Below, piece after piece: positions 62,469 to 64,000 of a DNA stretch of 64,000 nucleotides. This DNA is from Cellulomonas rhizosphaerae (GTDB lineage: Bacteria > Actinomycetota > Actinomycetes > Actinomycetales > Cellulomonadaceae), in the NCBI RefSeq assembly GCF_003470205.1, contig NZ_QWKP01000215.1, positions 1 through 64,000 on the forward strand. The letters run 5' to 3'. Position 1 is the first letter of the stretch, and the number at the start of each line of letters is the position of its first letter. Made by a program: the position numbers and the translations under genes. The notes below the pieces were generated by a model, which did no database searches, was not told the DNA's origin, and was given only the letters and a program-made list of their open reading frames with translations.

Positions 62469-64000
62469 GTGACTGCACCCACGACACCCCAGTTCCACGT
62501 CTACGACACGACGCTGCGCGACGGTGCGCAGCAGGAGGGGATGAACCTGTCGGTCGCCGACAAGCTCGCCATCGCCCCGCTGCTCGACGAGCTGGGGGTC
62601 GGGTTCATCGAGGGCGGCTGGCCGGGCGCGGTGCCCAAGGACACGGAGTTCTTCAAGCGCGCCGCCAAGGAGCTCGACCTGCGCAACGCCGAGCTCGCGG
62701 CGTTCGGCTCGACGCGCAAGCCCGGCGTCCGTGCGGTCGACGACCCGCAGGTGCGTGCCCTCGTCGACTCCGAGGCCCCCGTCGTCGCGATCGTCGCGAA
62801 GCACGACCTGCGGCACGCCGAGCGCGCGCTGCGGACCACGGGCGAGGAGAACATCGCGATGATCGCCGACACCGTGGCGTTCCTCGTGCGCGAGGGGCGG
62901 CGCGTGGTCGTCGACGCCGAGCACTTCTTCGACGGCTACCGGTTCGACGCGGACTACACGCGCGCCGCCGTGGTGGCCGGCTTCGAGGCGGGTGCCGAGG
63001 TCGTCGCGCTGTGCGACACCAACGGCGGCATGGTCCCGACCTGGGTCGCGGACATCGTGCACGAGCTGCGCGGGGTCGTCGGCCCGGACGCGATCCTCGG
63101 CATGCACGCGCACAACGACTCGGGCTGTGCGGTCGCCAACACCCTGGCCGCCGTCGAGGCGGGGTGCAGCCACATCCAGGGCACGGTCAACGGCTACGGC
63201 GAGCGCACGGGCAACGCCGACCTGCTCGCCATCGTCGCCAACCTCGAGCTCAAGTACGGCCGCTCGGTGCTCGCCTCGGGTGACGGCGGGCTCGCCGACC
63301 TGACCCGCATCGCGCACGCGATCAGCGAGATCACCAACATCTCCCCGTTCGCGCGCTCCCCGTACGTGGGCGCGAGCGCGTTCGCGCACAAGGCGGGCCT
63401 GCACGCCTCGGCGATCAAGGTCGACCCGGACCTGTACCAGCACATCGACCCGGCCCTCGTGGGCAACGACATGCGCATGCTCGTCAGCGACATGGCGGGC
63501 CGCGCGTCGATCGAGCTCAAGGGCCGCGAGCTCGGCTTCGACCTCGCGGGCCGCTCGGAGCTGCTCGGCCGCGTGACCGACCGCGTCAAGGACGCCGAGG
63601 CCAACGGCTACACGTACGAGGCCGCCGACGCGTCCTTCGAGCTGCTGCTCGTCGAGGAGATCGACGGCGAGCGCCCGCAGTACTTCCGGGTCGAGTCGTG
63701 GCGCACGATCGTCGAGCGCAGCGGGAGCCGCGGTACCCCCGCGACCGCCGAGGCGACGGTCAAGCTGCACGCGGGCGGTGAGCGGCACGTCAGCACGGGG
63801 GAGGGCAACGGCCCGGTCAACGCGCTCGACCACGCGCTGCGCCAGGCACTGATCAAGGTGTACCCCGAGCTCGAGAGCTTCGAGCTCATCGACTTCAAGG
63901 TCCGCATCCTCGACTCGATGCACGGCACCGACGCGGTGACCCGCGTGCTCATCGAGACGAGCGACGGGCAGACCGCGTGGAGCACCGTCGGGGTCGGCCC
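62469..64000 (+). CDS. cimA: (R)-citramalate synthase, 3' end outside the window
   Basis: DRE-TIM metallolyase joining acetyl-CoA and pyruvate to citramalate in the threonine-independent route to isoleucine. 510 codons are present and the frame is open at the window end. The N-terminal VYDTTLRDGAQQEGMNLSVA motif is followed by the metal-binding HAHNDSGCAVANTLAAV, then NGYGERTGNADLLAIVANLE. The last 130 residues begin the LeuA dimerisation/regulatory domain. It matches the citramalate synthase subgroup better than LeuA or homocitrate synthase. GTG start at 62469 with GAAGAGAG upstream. Confidence 0.93.
   Translation, partial: MTAPTTPQFHVYDTTLRDGAQQEGMNLSVADKLAIAPLLDELGVGFIEGGWPGAVPKDTEFFKRAAKELDLRNAELAAFGSTRKPGVRAVDDPQVRALVDSEAPVVAIVAKHDLRHAERALRTTGEENIAMIADTVAFLVREGRRVVVDAEHFFDGYRFDADYTRAAVVAGFEAGAEVVALCDTNGGMVPTWVADIVHELRGVVGPDAILGMHAHNDSGCAVANTLAAVEAGCSHIQGTVNGYGERTGNADLLAIVANLELKYGRSVLASGDGGLADLTRIAHAISEITNISPFARSPYVGASAFAHKAGLHASAIKVDPDLYQHIDPALVGNDMRMLVSDMAGRASIELKGRELGFDLAGRSELLGRVTDRVKDAEANGYTYEAADASFELLLVEEIDGERPQYFRVESWRTIVERSGSRGTPATAEATVKLHAGGERHVSTGEGNGPVNALDHALRQALIKVYPELESFELIDFKVRILDSMHGTDAVTRVLIETSDGQTAWSTVGVG

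Overview
The window is very GC-rich, with GTG starts almost as common as ATG, G/C-ending codons, tightly overlapping genes (ATGA/GTGA junctions) and strong GC hairpin terminators. Together with the GlgE alpha-glucan pathway and an etfBA / cysteine desulfurase / mnmA / ligA / gatCAB / ilvBNC / leuB backbone, this points to a high-GC actinobacterial chromosome, most likely a Cellulomonas-type member of the Micrococcales (inference). No tRNA, phage, insertion sequence or CRISPR array was seen.

Layout. 1-99: 3' end of a 5S rRNA and its terminator. 0.3-15.7 kb: alpha-glucan metabolism. glgE-treS-mak is an overlapping operon and glgX lies upstream. glgB is separated from them by a LacI-type regulator and a divergent aldose isomerase-sugar kinase pair. 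A FAD-binding dehydrogenase sits between glgE and glgX. 15.8-26 kb: etfBA, an aminoglycoside-phosphotransferase-like protein, then a compact run cysteine desulfurase - mnmA - MetE-like - small membrane protein - ligA - double GNAT. 26-34 kb: a sugar uptake and oxidation island (ThuA-like, ROK repressor, ribose-type ABC transporter, Gfo/Idh oxidoreductase, TIM-barrel isomerase/epimerase). 34.5-37.8 kb: gatCAB. 38-44.7 kb: accessory genes (TetR with a membrane protein, GNAT, DoxX, photolyase, peptide transporter, pterin dehydratase-VOC fusion). 44.8-49.3 kb: two different dihydroxyacid dehydratases around an AIM24 protein. 50.7-54.8 kb: two tandem, duplicated ABC ATPase-permease pairs. 54.8-64 kb: branched-chain amino acid synthesis (leader peptide and attenuator, ilvB, ilvN, ilvC, leuB, ilvE, a second leader/attenuator, cimA running off the end).

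How it works together. GlgE, TreS, Mak and GlgB form the trehalose-maltose-1-phosphate route to branched alpha-glucan, and GlgX debranches it. IlvBN, IlvC, IlvD, LeuB, IlvE and CimA cover most of Val/Leu/Ile synthesis, with transcription apparently controlled by two leader-peptide attenuators. The 26-34 kb island looks like a self-contained import and catabolic module for a sugar of unknown identity.

A recurring signal is a TAnnnT -10 hexamer ending 5 to 8 bases (mostly exactly 7) before the start codon, seen at about fourteen gene starts. It implies many leaderless mRNAs and was used to choose several starts.
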